A stretch of DNA of 37,585 nt, from the NCBI GenBank assembly GCA_019359215.1, contig JAHHHS010000069.1, forward strand, positions 1-37,585, read 5' to 3'. Source of the stretch: Nostoc indistinguendum CM1-VF10 (lineage in GTDB: Bacteria; Cyanobacteriota; Cyanobacteriia; Cyanobacteriales; Nostocaceae). Within the stretch, counting starts at the first letter, position 1. Each line of letters opens with the position of its first letter. The translations under genes and the position numbers were made by a program. Of this stretch, positions 6,638-15,016 are shown piece by piece. The notes beneath the pieces are model-generated. The model saw nothing but the letters and a program-made list of their open reading frames with translations, made no database searches and was not told the DNA's origin.

Positions 6638-9160
6638 CTAACTTTTAAACAATTCCTGAAAACCACCTTTTCTTCTACCCTTTCGTTTCTTACGCATAGG
6701 CGGTAAGTTTCCAAAGATCAAGTCTAAGTCTGACTCTTCTTCCTCATCATCTTCATCGAAGTTAGGCATACTGTTTAACATCTTTTGCTTGAGTTCTGGA
6801 AGCATCCGTTCAAACTCAGCTTTGGGCATTTTGTTGCCAAGTAATTTTTGAAGCATCCCTGACAAGAAGTCATCAATATTTGACATATCCAGGTTGTCAA
6901 ATTCCTCTGGGTCTGGCATTATGCTAGTCGTTTCTTGAGCAGAGAGAAAAGCCTGTTCTTCCCGAAATGCTTGTAATGCTTTGGCATCTTGTAAGCGACG
7001 GGCTAATTCAAATCCCTGTTGCTTTAATTGTTCATAGTTTGGGTGATCAACATGGTAAGTAGTGGCTCTAGCTAATAGTAATAAAGGATTCTGAGGTTCC
7101 CGACGCAGTGCTGACTCCAGCACAGGTACAAGGGTTGTAATCTCACCAAAACGGCGCACTTGAAGTTGAATATTTGCCAGAGCATTTCCTGGCTGTGGCA
7201 TGGTGTCGAGGTAGGTACGTAGAGGAACTTCTAGTTTTTGGGAACTACTTTCTTTGACAGCTAAGACAACTAAATGAGCAACTCTAGCTTCTGGGTATTC
7301 TGTTGATAAGTTGAATAATTTTTGTAGATACTGGCTTGTTAAAGCGGCGATGCCTTTTTCACGTTTGGCGAAGAGGTGGATAGAAAGAGCGATCGCCTGC
7401 AATACAGGAATTTGTTCTTGACCAGATAATTTTTTCAGGAGAGTGTCCCATGCAACAAGTGCTACTTTTTGCTGTAATGAAACTCGACCGCCGGAATTGG
7501 GCGGACTTTGCACTGCATTCACGAATATCTGACAAGCACGTATAGCAGGATCTTTTTTATCTTCTGTCTGCACCAGACGGCTAAATAAGGGATAACTTAA
7601 CGTAGATAGAGCATCTACCCAAGGCAATATTTCCACTTCAGTTTCAATGCTCAGGTCGCCAAAGTGCTTGCCAAATTTACGCCGAGCTTCATTACGTGCA
7701 AGTTTATCTCCTACTTCCTCCCAACATTGCAGCAAAATACCGTAAACTTCGTCATACCGACATCCACCTTCTAATGCTTGGGTAAGCAGTGAGATTGCTT
7801 CAGTATAATTTTCCTCCATTGCCGCAACTAGTCCCTTACGCCCCAGGAACTCTGGCGATGTGGGACAGATGCGTTCTGCTTGTTGCAAAGCTCCTAAAGC
7901 GGCGCGTGAGCGACCTGTTGCCATGTAAGCATCTGCCATCCAGCAGTGCAGATGTGCTAGGGTCGGTTTCAATCGTTGTGAAGGCCATTCTTGAGGTTTT
8001 TGTTTTGCTTCCTGCTCTAACCACTTCAATAAACGGGTCAACAGACGTGGGCGTTCTTGATCGGAATCATTAGCATCCAAAACTTCTAAGAGATTGATTG
8101 CCAACTGGGGGTTAAAGGGTTGCTCTGTCAACAAAAGCTGCCAAAATAGTTCAGCACAGTTTAATTGTCCTTGATTCAGTGCTTGTTGTCCGGCTAGGGT
8201 AAACAGCAGTGGACGGAGACTTTCTATTTCTAGAAAGCGTGTGGAACGCCGCTCTATCTTCAACAGCAAATGTGCGGCCTCATGGTGATCGCCTTGGTCA
8301 ATCAGTTGCAGCATTCGCAACGCCGTTAATGCCTCTTGGGTAATTTTATCTACTGTTTTTTGCGGATTCCTAGATTGTAGAAGTTGTTGTCCCGTTTTTC
8401 CTTGCTGGAAAGTCGCCAATCGCTTTAAAATTGGATGCTCCAAATACTTTGGTTCGCCATAGTTCATCAAGTCGGATGACCTTCCAGATGATTTCAACCC
8501 CAAAATATTAGCGGCAGCATCCCAATGACCGCTGACTTGTTGAGTGTAAACAATCCAAGCTATTGGCAAGTCTCCATCGGTGATGGCTTGCTTAATTTTC
8601 TGAAAAGATGTCAAAGCTGCTTCTGGTTGACCATTCTTTAGCGCCAGAACACCTCGTACCCAGTGGAGTTGGGCAGCACTAAAGCGTTTGGATTGTTCGT
8701 TAATTAACTGCTCAACTGTGGCGGTATCTCCTTTGAGTAACAGGAGTTTTAGGTAACAGATGCTGTACTCTTTCGATAGAGTGCCTACCTCAAAAGCATT
8801 TCTGAGCAAATTCAGCGCCGCATCTAATTGCTTCAACTCCAGCAAACATCTAGCTTGCCAATAATGAACTTCTCCAACCAAACCAAATTCTAGAGCGCGG
8901 ACAAAGGATTTTTCTGCCTGTTTAAAATCTTGTTTTTGGAATTCTTGCTGACCCCGTAGCAACCAAATCTCTGATTCTTTGGGAGTGAATTCAATATCAG
9001 GATGCAAGCGCTGATTTTTTTTGATTTCTTCCAATGCCTGCCGATATTTTTTCTGCTTCAGTAATTCTTGCAGTTGCATCTGGAAAGAGTTTTCAGCAAC
9101 TTTTGTCCCTGTGTTAGAGACGTGTTGTTGTGAGCGCTGTTTGGATTGATGTTTAGCCAC
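6638..9160 (-). CDS. Large TPR protein heading the Hsp70 operon
   Basis: An 840-aa helical-repeat protein starting at GTG with GGAAG about 10 bases upstream. Repeats are visible throughout: QELLKQKKYRQALEEIKK, QQEFQKQDFKQAEKSFVRAL, ALKNGQPEAALTSFQKIK, LVAAMEENYTEAISLLTQAL. The last 70 residues are different: an acidic run (DEDDEEEESDLDL) followed by a basic tail (MRKKRKGRRKGG). No signal peptide or membrane segment. First gene of the five-gene leftward operon, so it probably serves the DnaK team as scaffold or client adaptor. That role is inference; I recognise no named family beyond TPR. Confidence 0.8.
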   Translation of the reverse strand: MAKHQSKQRSQQHVSNTGTKVAENSFQMQLQELLKQKKYRQALEEIKKNQRLHPDIEFTPKESEIWLLRGQQEFQKQDFKQAEKSFVRALEFGLVGEVHYWQARCLLELKQLDAALNLLRNAFEVGTLSKEYSICYLKLLLLKGDTATVEQLINEQSKRFSAAQLHWVRGVLALKNGQPEAALTSFQKIKQAITDGDLPIAWIVYTQQVSGHWDAAANILGLKSSGRSSDLMNYGEPKYLEHPILKRLATFQQGKTGQQLLQSRNPQKTVDKITQEALTALRMLQLIDQGDHHEAAHLLLKIERRSTRFLEIESLRPLLFTLAGQQALNQGQLNCAELFWQLLLTEQPFNPQLAINLLEVLDANDSDQERPRLLTRLLKWLEQEAKQKPQEWPSQRLKPTLAHLHCWMADAYMATGRSRAALGALQQAERICPTSPEFLGRKGLVAAMEENYTEAISLLTQALEGGCRYDEVYGILLQCWEEVGDKLARNEARRKFGKHFGDLSIETEVEILPWVDALSTLSYPLFSRLVQTEDKKDPAIRACQIFVNAVQSPPNSGGRVSLQQKVALVAWDTLLKKLSGQEQIPVLQAIALSIHLFAKREKGIAALTSQYLQKLFNLSTEYPEARVAHLVVLAVKESSSQKLEVPLRTYLDTMPQPGNALANIQLQVRRFGEITTLVPVLESALRREPQNPLLLLARATTYHVDHPNYEQLKQQGFELARRLQDAKALQAFREEQAFLSAQETTSIMPDPEEFDNLDMSNIDDFLSGMLQKLLGNKMPKAEFERMLPELKQKMLNSMPNFDEDDEEEESDLDLIFGNLPPMRKKRKGRRKGGFQELFKS

Positions 9161-9172
9161 TGGGCTTTCTTC

Positions 9173-9349
9173 CTAATTGTTTTTATTATTTTCACCCTCA
9201 TAGTTAAGGGCGGCTCCAACTACTTTCTTAATTTCAATATTAGTGGCCCGGGGAGCAGAAATTTTACAAGCCTCTGTAACGTTTTCCTCTGAATGCTGTT
9301 CTCCTCGCTAAAGCCGCCAACTGTCACCATCTTTAGATGGTACTGCCAC
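9173..9349 (-). pseudogene. Small gene with an internal TAG stop
   Basis: In one frame a GTG at 9349 gives 13 residues (VAVPSKDGDSWRL), then TAG at 9308-9310. The same frame then continues for 44 sense codons (RGEQHSEENVTEACKISAPR and on) to a TAG at 9173-9175. The post-stop part looks coding in composition but has no start codon of its own. It lies between the 105-aa gene and the Hsp70 operon. A nonsense mutation in a 58-residue gene is the simplest reading; chance is not excluded. Confidence 0.35.
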
Positions 9350-9356
9350 ACATCTA

Positions 9357-9674
9357 TTAACTTGCGCCAGCTTCAGCCGCCGCTACATCTGGTTTGACTT
9401 CCTTTGCTTTTTTCTCGAAAATTTGAATTCCTGCGTCAATCACTTCAAAACCGTTAGAAGTTCGTTGGCCAAGCTTGCCCGATACAGCCCCAGCCCAGTC
9501 TGCGAATTCCGAGGCGCTAGTTTCAGCCTTCCGCCAGCTTTTTGCATTAACTTGAGCAGTAAAGACTATACCGTTCTGATCAGTGAACTCGATTTCCACT
9601 TTTTTGTTCGCTGCTGGTGTAGCTGTTGGCAGTTCGCCGCTAAATTTTATTGTTACCTCGCTTTTGGCTTCCAT
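9357..9674 (-). CDS. 105-aa protein of unknown function
   Basis: A short protein with a beta-rich first half (VTIKFSGELPTATP, VEIEFTDQNGIVFTAQVNAKSW) and a helical second half (SEFADWAGAVSGKLGQRTSNGFEVIDAGIQIFEKKAKEV), ending Ala/Glu-rich. No signal peptide. I do not recognise the family. It is likely real: a degraded second copy, including 50 bp of upstream sequence, sits at 14724-14901 on the other strand, and the ribosome-binding region (GGGGTAAAGT before ATG) is conserved between copies. It lies beside the iteron field and could belong to plasmid maintenance. Confidence 0.6.
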   Translation of the reverse strand: MEAKSEVTIKFSGELPTATPAANKKVEIEFTDQNGIVFTAQVNAKSWRKAETSASEFADWAGAVSGKLGQRTSNGFEVIDAGIQIFEKKAKEVKPDVAAAEAGAS

Positions 9675-9775
9675 ACTTTACCCCTGGCTCATCATCAATG
9701 AACTTTTTTTCGCTCTTGATTTTATCAGGGCTGACGAAAAACTTCGCATACTAAACATTATTTAACTAAAAGGCA

Positions 9776-9995
9776 TTTATAAGGTATTTACAAGGATTTT
9801 TTTAAAAATGGCATTTGTAAGGTAAATGAATGGCATGAAAATGGCATACCTTTGGCAAATATAAGGATTTATTTGCACCTTCAACACTGAAAATCACCGT
9901 TTTTTACAAAATGCTTCTTTTTTGCCAAAAATAAGGTAAAACAATGGCATCTCCAAGGTATTTATAAGGTAAACACAAGGTAAATATAAGGATTT
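9776..9995 (+). repeat. AAGGTA iteron field (candidate oriV or centromere)
   Basis: At least nine AAGG steps occur, many as AAGGTA(A/T)(A/T)(T/C)A spaced 11 bp apart. The clearest run is 9954-9992 (AAGGTATTTAT, AAGGTAAACAC, AAGGTAAATAT, AAGGATTTA). Interspersed are GGCATTT or GGCAAAT words. Helical phasing, AT-richness and absence of any gene over 9675-10374 point to a protein-binding origin or partition site. An inverted pair CTCATATCTTGCACC (10017) and GGTGCAAGATGTGAG (10157) follows, with one mismatch. Confidence 0.65.
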
Positions 9996-10374
9996 AGGCC
10001 CCAAAAACCTCCTAAACTCATATCTTGCACCTCTACGTATAAACCCATGCAAAGTAAAAGGCTGCTCAAAATTGCTACCTAAATTTTATCGGCTTTTATC
10101 GTTAAATAAAGGGTTTTGCTTTTTTGCTGAGTAATAAAATTACATCAATTTTTATTGGTGCAAGATGTGAGTAAACCTCCCTGATTTTTCCGCCAAAAAT
10201 TCCTGACTAAAACTTACGCACAGTACGCCATAATTCTCGATCAAGTTTTTTTTACAAAATTGAATTTACACTCACAGCCCTCAATAAATACTACTAAACA
10301 ACTACATAGGCACTACAATAGCCGCCTTACAGTTAACAGCTACAACTGCTGTGTATTGTTCAGATATTCTTCGC

Positions 10375-10839
10375 TCAATCTCCGACAAAAATCGCATCCA
10401 ATTCTTGAGACGAAGCCTGACCTTGAACTATTGAAGCGGGTCTGATTGAATCAGCCGCTTCCCCTGAAAGCTCAGGCTCGGATAAAACATTACTCTTGTA
10501 GCTTGGGGCATTGACCGCTACAACAGGTGCAGGCAACGCTGGCTGTGACTTGACAAACTGCGGTTGTTCCACCGACATAGCAAAACGCATATAACTACCG
10601 TGTTTATTCAATGAGTCCTGCGCTTCCCAACAAGCAAAACGTATCTGCTCTGGCGTAAAATTACCGCTCGAATATCGCGCCACTGGCAAGAAAGCAGCCA
10701 CCAAGATATCAGCCACCTTACGCTGTGCCTCATCCTTGGGCAACGAGTTCAAGTAATCAACCACCTCCGCTAAAACATCACCCTCATAAGGTTGAAGCCG
10801 CAAACTCAGAGACTTGCGTTTCTTTTTGCTTTGGTTCAT
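10375..10839 (-). CDS. ParR/StbB-like adaptor (probable)
   Basis: A 154-aa protein with a Lys-rich start and a ribbon-helix-helix-like N-terminus (KSLSLRLQPYEGDVLAEVVDYLN, then KVADILVAAFLPVARY). A Pro/Ala/Ser-rich unstructured C-terminal half ends in a short motif (SSQELDAIFVGD), as expected for a tail that touches an actin filament. It overlaps the upstream actin-like gene by ATGA. Together they look like a type II partition pair. The adaptor frame is intact although its actin partner is broken. Function is inferred from position and shape. Confidence 0.6.
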   Translation of the reverse strand: MNQSKKKRKSLSLRLQPYEGDVLAEVVDYLNSLPKDEAQRKVADILVAAFLPVARYSSGNFTPEQIRFACWEAQDSLNKHGSYMRFAMSVEQPQFVKSQPALPAPVVAVNAPSYKSNVLSEPELSGEAADSIRPASIVQGQASSQELDAIFVGD

Positions 10840-11581
10840 TGACTTGTCTCCATCCCCAACAAATAATCAAACATTCCAAAGCAGTCCACCAGACGCGCTG
10901 ACGTACTATACCTATACGTTTGTTCTTCATCTAAATTAAAAGTTTCTTGCACCTGAGTTATAAAACCACTACCCCAAACCATCGGTATCATTGGCAATTT
11001 GTCGTCTTTGGGGATGTATTGACCAGTTCTCTCGTAAACACTGCTATACTCATCTATTTTCTTGAGTTGCCATGCACAATTGAAATACGTCTCCAACTCA
11101 ACTTCTACATGGTAAGCAGCGCCCCCACCGATGATTACCTCGTTCAACGGTCTAGGTAATATTTTGTCCATCCAGCGCTTAAGCTTATCCCAATATTGGG
11201 CCGTTGCTACTCTAATTGCATCAACAATATGAGAAATTTCTTTTTCTCTTAAACTGGGGTCTTTAGCACTTGCTAGAGCTTGTATTTGGTCAAAAGTTAT
11301 CCAATTAGGGCGTGCCGAGTGATTACGGTCTTTGCTGTAGACCTTATTAATAATCGTGTAGCGTGCATCAAATATAGCCGAAGCTAAACGCTCTCGGTCT
11401 AAACCACTGGTCATATCCAGCACGATATCTAACATATTGGCAAATCCCAACAGTGGACTATCTCCCAGCTTCAGTTGCCCCCGGTCAAAATAAAGTGCTG
11501 TCGTGTTCCTGTGACCAAACATCAACACCGCCAGTTGGGAAGTGCGTAACCAATCTACCCCCTGCTGTTTGATTCGCAGTG
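10836..11581 (-). pseudogene. ParM-like actin, C-terminal part, split by MITE
   Basis: This is the C-terminal segment of an actin-fold ATPase: VLMFGHRNTTALYFDRGQ (phosphate-2 region) and later VIIGGGAAYHVEVELE (adenosine motif). In frame upstream of the first ATG it continues as RIKQQGVDWLRTSQLAV up to the MITE border. Removing the 163-bp element and one 9-bp duplicate restores GGGLAALRIKQQG and a 422-aa reading frame. As it stands, translation of the second half could restart only at an internal ATG near 11528. Confidence 0.85.
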
Positions 11582-11590
11582 CTGCTAATC
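11582..11590. repeat. 9-bp target duplication of the MITE
   Basis: CTGCTAATC at the left border of the 163-bp element, repeated exactly at 11754-11762. Confidence 0.9.
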
Positions 11591-11753
11591 TAGGCTGTTG
11601 ACTTTGGCTATTTTTTGAGGAATTACCGAAAAATTATTTGTGCTGGTTTTTGCTTGTGTGAAAGCGCCCGCAACAGCCATCTTTACGCCAAAATAAAAAA
11701 CACAATTTCTGCATGAAGTCTTGTGGGCTAAAGGGTACAGAGTCAACAGCCTA
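11591..11753. mobile_element. 163-bp MITE in the parM-like gene
   Basis: Ends are perfect 13-bp inverted repeats (TAGGCTGTTGACT), with weaker similarity inward. It is non-coding and bordered by the 9-bp duplication CTGCTAATC. The outward ends and duplication length would fit mobilisation by a full IS elsewhere in the genome; no related IS is in the window. Confidence 0.88.
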
Positions 11754-12276
11754 CTGCTAATCCCCCACCTTCAGGACGGCACAAGAAACGCTCTAGGTTC
11801 ACCTTTAAATATTGTTTGCGTACCGTAAAATTAGCCAGCATTACCCGTAACTGTTCTTCAAAGCGGCGGCGATCGCTGTACTCATTCCACGGCAGAAGTA
11901 ACGCCAACTCCAAGTTAATTGGTTTTTTCGCCGTCACCTTAACTAAGCTTAGTTCAACAATTAAGCCAACAGCCCCTAGTACCTTCCACAAGGCATTCTC
12001 ATATTTGAGTTCTTTAATGCGGTCAAGCGCATCAAAGTTAGCCGCGAACTCACCCAACACCACCACTCTGTTATTCCACTCAACCCACAGTTGTTGGTCT
12101 GGTGAGGGGCTACCAATCCAACCCAAGCGTTCCATGAAAAAATTGAGTTTATCCTTAGTAATCTCTTCTATCGCTGGTGGCAGCAGAACATAATTTGGTT
12201 TAGTCTGGTCATCCACTTGATAAATTATCTTAGTTTGCGACCCACCAACGTCCACGCTGAGGTAAATGTCAGTCAT
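11754..12276 (-). pseudogene. ParM-like actin, N-terminal part, split by MITE
   Basis: The N-terminus has the actin phosphate-1 motif (YLSVDVGGSQTKIIYQV), followed by residues of subdomain I (WVEWNNRVVVLGEFAANFDA, INLELALLLPWNEYSDRR). The frame ends in RPEGGGLAVGC and a stop supplied by the MITE. The intact parent would be a plasmid-segregating actin of the ParM/StbA group that pushes copies apart. The repeat field directly upstream is the expected place of its centromere. A second, intact actin-like gene is at 25952-27010. Confidence 0.85.
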
Positions 12277-12300
12277 GCAAATAGCTGGTTAAAACGATGA

Positions 12301-12482
12301 TCTGATTTTAGTGCAGATTTAGAGCAGATTAGCACTATTATAGTGCAGATTTTGCACCAATTTAGCACAATCTGGCACTCGTGATTCACCTCGGTTCATG
12401 ACCTTAAATGCTGATTTTGGCTGACCAAATTGTGCCAAGTTGCTCAAGATTTGTGCTGATTTGCTCCATATTTGTGCCAAGA
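12301..12482. repeat. Centromere-like repeat field upstream of parM-like gene
   Basis: AT-rich sequence with many copies of (T/A)GTGC(A/T)GATTT and TTTGTGCCAA words in both orientations: AGTGCAGATTT at 12309 and 12342, GAGCAGATTAG, TTTAGCACAATCTGGCAC, TTTGTGCTGATTTGC, and TTTGTGCCAAG at the end. Type II partition operons keep the centromere in front of the actin gene, so this is the likely parC and operator. Confidence 0.6.
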
Positions 12483-12683
12483 GGTCGCGCGAGTGGGGGG
12501 AGTGGGTGCTGTTGCCGGAGAATTTCGCCTCGGTGTACCATGTTGGTGGTGTACTTATTACACTTTTGCGCCCTGCGGGTGGGCTGCGCCCATCTTTCGC
12601 TTCGCTCAAGACGCAGAAGTTACGTTCGCCCCTGCGGGGAGTTTGCACCGTATTGGCACAACTGCAAAATCCGAAAAAAAACA
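12483..12683 (+). other. Candidate oriT region upstream of mobV
   Basis: A GC-rich segment between the centromere-like repeats and the relaxase. It carries a small palindrome GTGTA-CTTAT-TACAC (12549-12563). GTGTAC|TTAT resembles the GTGTG|TTAT nick region of MobV origins such as pMV158. GC-rich inverted elements follow (GCGCCCTGCGGGTGGGC at 12577). MobV relaxases usually have oriT just upstream, so position supports the call; the nick site itself is inference. Confidence 0.4.
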
Positions 12684-14477
12684 ATGGTGGCTTTAGCGAT
12701 TCTGCGCGTTGAAAAACTCAAGTCTTTCGGCAACATTGGCGGTAGTGAAAAACATACTGCTCGTTTACAAGATACCCCAAATGCCGACACCACTAAAAAA
12801 AATATCCGACTGATTGGCATGGAGGATGATTCACCGCTTGAAGTTTTGGTGAAAAACAAGATAGCCAACACAACTTTACACAAACCGCGCAAGGATGCCG
12901 TGCTGTGTAGCGATATTTTTCTTTCAGCATCCCCAGAATATTTTCGCCCCTTAGACCCATCAAAGGCGGGCGAATGGGATAATCCCCGAATGTTGGACTT
13001 TGTTAAGGCTTCTCGCAGTTGGCTAGTCAACAACTATGGTGATAAGTGCGTCAGGGCAGAATTGCACTTGGATGAAGCGACTCCCCACATTCATGCCTAT
13101 GTTGTACCCATCAACGAGAAAACTAAGCAGTTAAGCCACAAAGAAATGTTTGGAGGTAATGGTCGCGCTGCCAGCATTAAGTTATCCAAGCTGCAAGATA
13201 GCTATGCTGCTGCACTCGCTCCTTTGGGCATTGAACGAGGGGTCAAGGGCAGTAAGGCAACCCACACCAAAGTCAAAGAATATTACCAAGCCGTTAACAG
13301 TGAACCCCTCACTGCCGTCTGGTCGAATAAAAAACTTGAACCCGAACCTTTTGAATCAGCTACAAATTACGTTGCCCGGATTCAGAATGATCACCAATTC
13401 CATGTCCTCAACCACCAACTGGCTGACCGCGCTTTCATGCAGGAGCGACTAGAGAGTGCAGAGCAACGGGCTAGGGCTAGCGAGAAGGAACGACAGCAAC
13501 TAGAGAAGCGGGTGCGATCGTTAGAATCTCAGACCAATCAACTGCGCGACTTGCCACTTGTTGATGTGGCTTGGGAATTGGGGCTACACAATAGCCAAGG
13601 AAAATGGAAGGGTCACGGACACATCATTAATATAGATGGGCCCAAATTCTACGATTTCGCCCCCGATCAACAAAAGGGATCAGGCGGTGCAATTGATTTG
13701 GTGATGCACGTTAACCAGTGCAATCTACGGCAGGCGGTCGTCTGGTTGCATGAGCGATTTGGTGAAGCTGGAGCAGAACGAGCAGCGATAGCAAAAAGTC
13801 GTCAAGTGACTGCTGAAATTATCCAGTTAGAACCACGCGACAAATTCAGGCTACCAGTTGAGGATAAAAGCAAGTGGACAGCAGTTCACAACTACCTGAC
13901 CCAGAAACGGGGAATACCATCAAATTTTGTGGAACTTCTGCATAAAAGGGGGTTAGTTTACGCTGATGATCAGCAAAACGCTGTGTTTGTCATGCGGAAT
14001 CTATTAGAAGAACCCCAGGCAATAGGAGCATTCCTGCGGGGGACACGGGGCGAGAACAACACGTTTAAGGGCTACGAGAAAGGAACAGTTAGGCGTGAGG
14101 GCTGGTTTCACTTTCGCTTAGGCGGACAGCCAACTTCACCTGTAGAGAAAGTGGTGCTTTTGAAATCGCCCATCGATGCCGTGTCTTTTGCCATGTTGGA
14201 ATATCAGCTTAGAGGCGACGTGCCACCCAATAGAACTTTGTACATGGCGGTAGATAATCCCAAAAGCTTACCAGTAGAGCAATTGCGGAATATTCCTAAT
14301 GTGCAGGTGGCTTTTGACTCGGACGATGCTGGCAATGCAGCTGCACGAGTTGTTAAGGAACTACTGCCACAGTCCAAGCGGCTCAAGTGCAAGGCGGCAG
14401 ATTGGAATCAGCAGCTTATAGATTATGGGCAGCAGTTAAAACAACAGCCGAGGCATGAGGAGGATTTGAGTCTTTAA
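12684..14477 (+). CDS. mobV: MobV relaxase fused to DUF3991 and TOPRIM
   Basis: A 597-aa protein from ATG 12684. Earlier in-frame codons read through the oriT-like region and are unlikely to be coding. Residues 1-200 are a MobV (Mob_Pre) relaxase: VALAILRVEKLKSFGNIGG at the start, KNIRLIG, and the metal-binding LDEATPHIHAYVVPI near residue 135. A charged coiled coil spans about 230-290. Then comes DUF3991 (LPLVDVAWELGLHNSQGKWK, about 295-370) and a TOPRIM_2 domain (SPIDAVSFAML, VAFDSDDAGNAAA near 545). The usual Glu of the first TOPRIM motif appears to be Lys (LLKSPIDAV), so primase activity may be lost. Role: nicking and leading the strand in mobilisation, possibly with priming in the recipient. 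Confidence 0.85.
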   Translation: MVALAILRVEKLKSFGNIGGSEKHTARLQDTPNADTTKKNIRLIGMEDDSPLEVLVKNKIANTTLHKPRKDAVLCSDIFLSASPEYFRPLDPSKAGEWDNPRMLDFVKASRSWLVNNYGDKCVRAELHLDEATPHIHAYVVPINEKTKQLSHKEMFGGNGRAASIKLSKLQDSYAAALAPLGIERGVKGSKATHTKVKEYYQAVNSEPLTAVWSNKKLEPEPFESATNYVARIQNDHQFHVLNHQLADRAFMQERLESAEQRARASEKERQQLEKRVRSLESQTNQLRDLPLVDVAWELGLHNSQGKWKGHGHIINIDGPKFYDFAPDQQKGSGGAIDLVMHVNQCNLRQAVVWLHERFGEAGAERAAIAKSRQVTAEIIQLEPRDKFRLPVEDKSKWTAVHNYLTQKRGIPSNFVELLHKRGLVYADDQQNAVFVMRNLLEEPQAIGAFLRGTRGENNTFKGYEKGTVRREGWFHFRLGGQPTSPVEKVVLLKSPIDAVSFAMLEYQLRGDVPPNRTLYMAVDNPKSLPVEQLRNIPNVQVAFDSDDAGNAAARVVKELLPQSKRLKCKAADWNQQLIDYGQQLKQQPRHEEDLSL

Positions 14478-14723
14478 GGGGAATGACTTCATGTAGTCAG
14501 TGCAAGGAGATTTCAGGCTCTATATTCTCAAATCACCTCAATTTGACCCACTGCGGCGATCGCTACTCTTGCTGAACTGTAATCTCACTCGCAATGCCAT
14601 TTAGCAATTTCGGTAGTTCATGAGGACGACTCAACATAATTGAAGTCGTGAATAATTTGTATACGAAGTTTTTGAAGATTAACTCTCTACTCCGCACCAA
14701 TTTCTAGTGGTCAGCCTTAACTC
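14478..14723. other. Intergenic, no gene seen
   Basis: One HIP1 octamer near 14556 and no supportable reading frame. Together with the following remnant it forms a decayed gap between mobV and the GGDEF-EAL gene. Confidence 0.5.
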
Positions 14724-14901
14724 TGATAAAATCAGGAGCGGAAAAAATGAAATTGATGATGAGCCAGGAGTAAGTAATGTCAGCGAAAAGCAAGGCCACA
14801 ATAAAATGAGCGTGGTTCACTACCAACAGCCATCATTGCAGCGAATAAAAAAGTTGAAATCAAGTTGACTGACCATTAGGCATAGTCTTTACCGCTCAGA
14901 T
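14724..14901 (+). pseudogene. Decayed copy of the 105-aa gene
   Basis: This aligns base by base with the 105-aa gene at 9357-9674 and its 50-bp leader: GATAAAATCA(G/A)GAGCG, TGATGATGAGCCAGG, then ATG TCA GCG AAA AGC. The frame meets TGA after ten codons (MSAKSKATIK). Later blocks remain recognisable (AAAAAAGTTGAAATCAAGTT, ATAGTCTTTACCGCTCA) before similarity ends. It is thus a partial, frame-broken duplicate in inverted orientation relative to the intact gene. Confidence 0.8.
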
Positions 14902-15016
14902 ATTTCTTACTCTAAACATGAAAGCCAATCACAGAAAGCACTTTGAAAACTTCGACCGCCTATGGTGATTACGGAGGGGTAGCTCAAAAAAATTCTCAGC
15001 GCAGATAAAACAACCC

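Noticed and set aside
7789..8073. Frames opposite the large TPR gene
   Set aside because: Overlap a well supported gene and show no family pattern.
12319..12684. Minus-strand open frame across the oriT-like region
   Set aside because: Composition follows the repeats; no start signal or recognisable domain, and it overlaps the better supported regulatory region.
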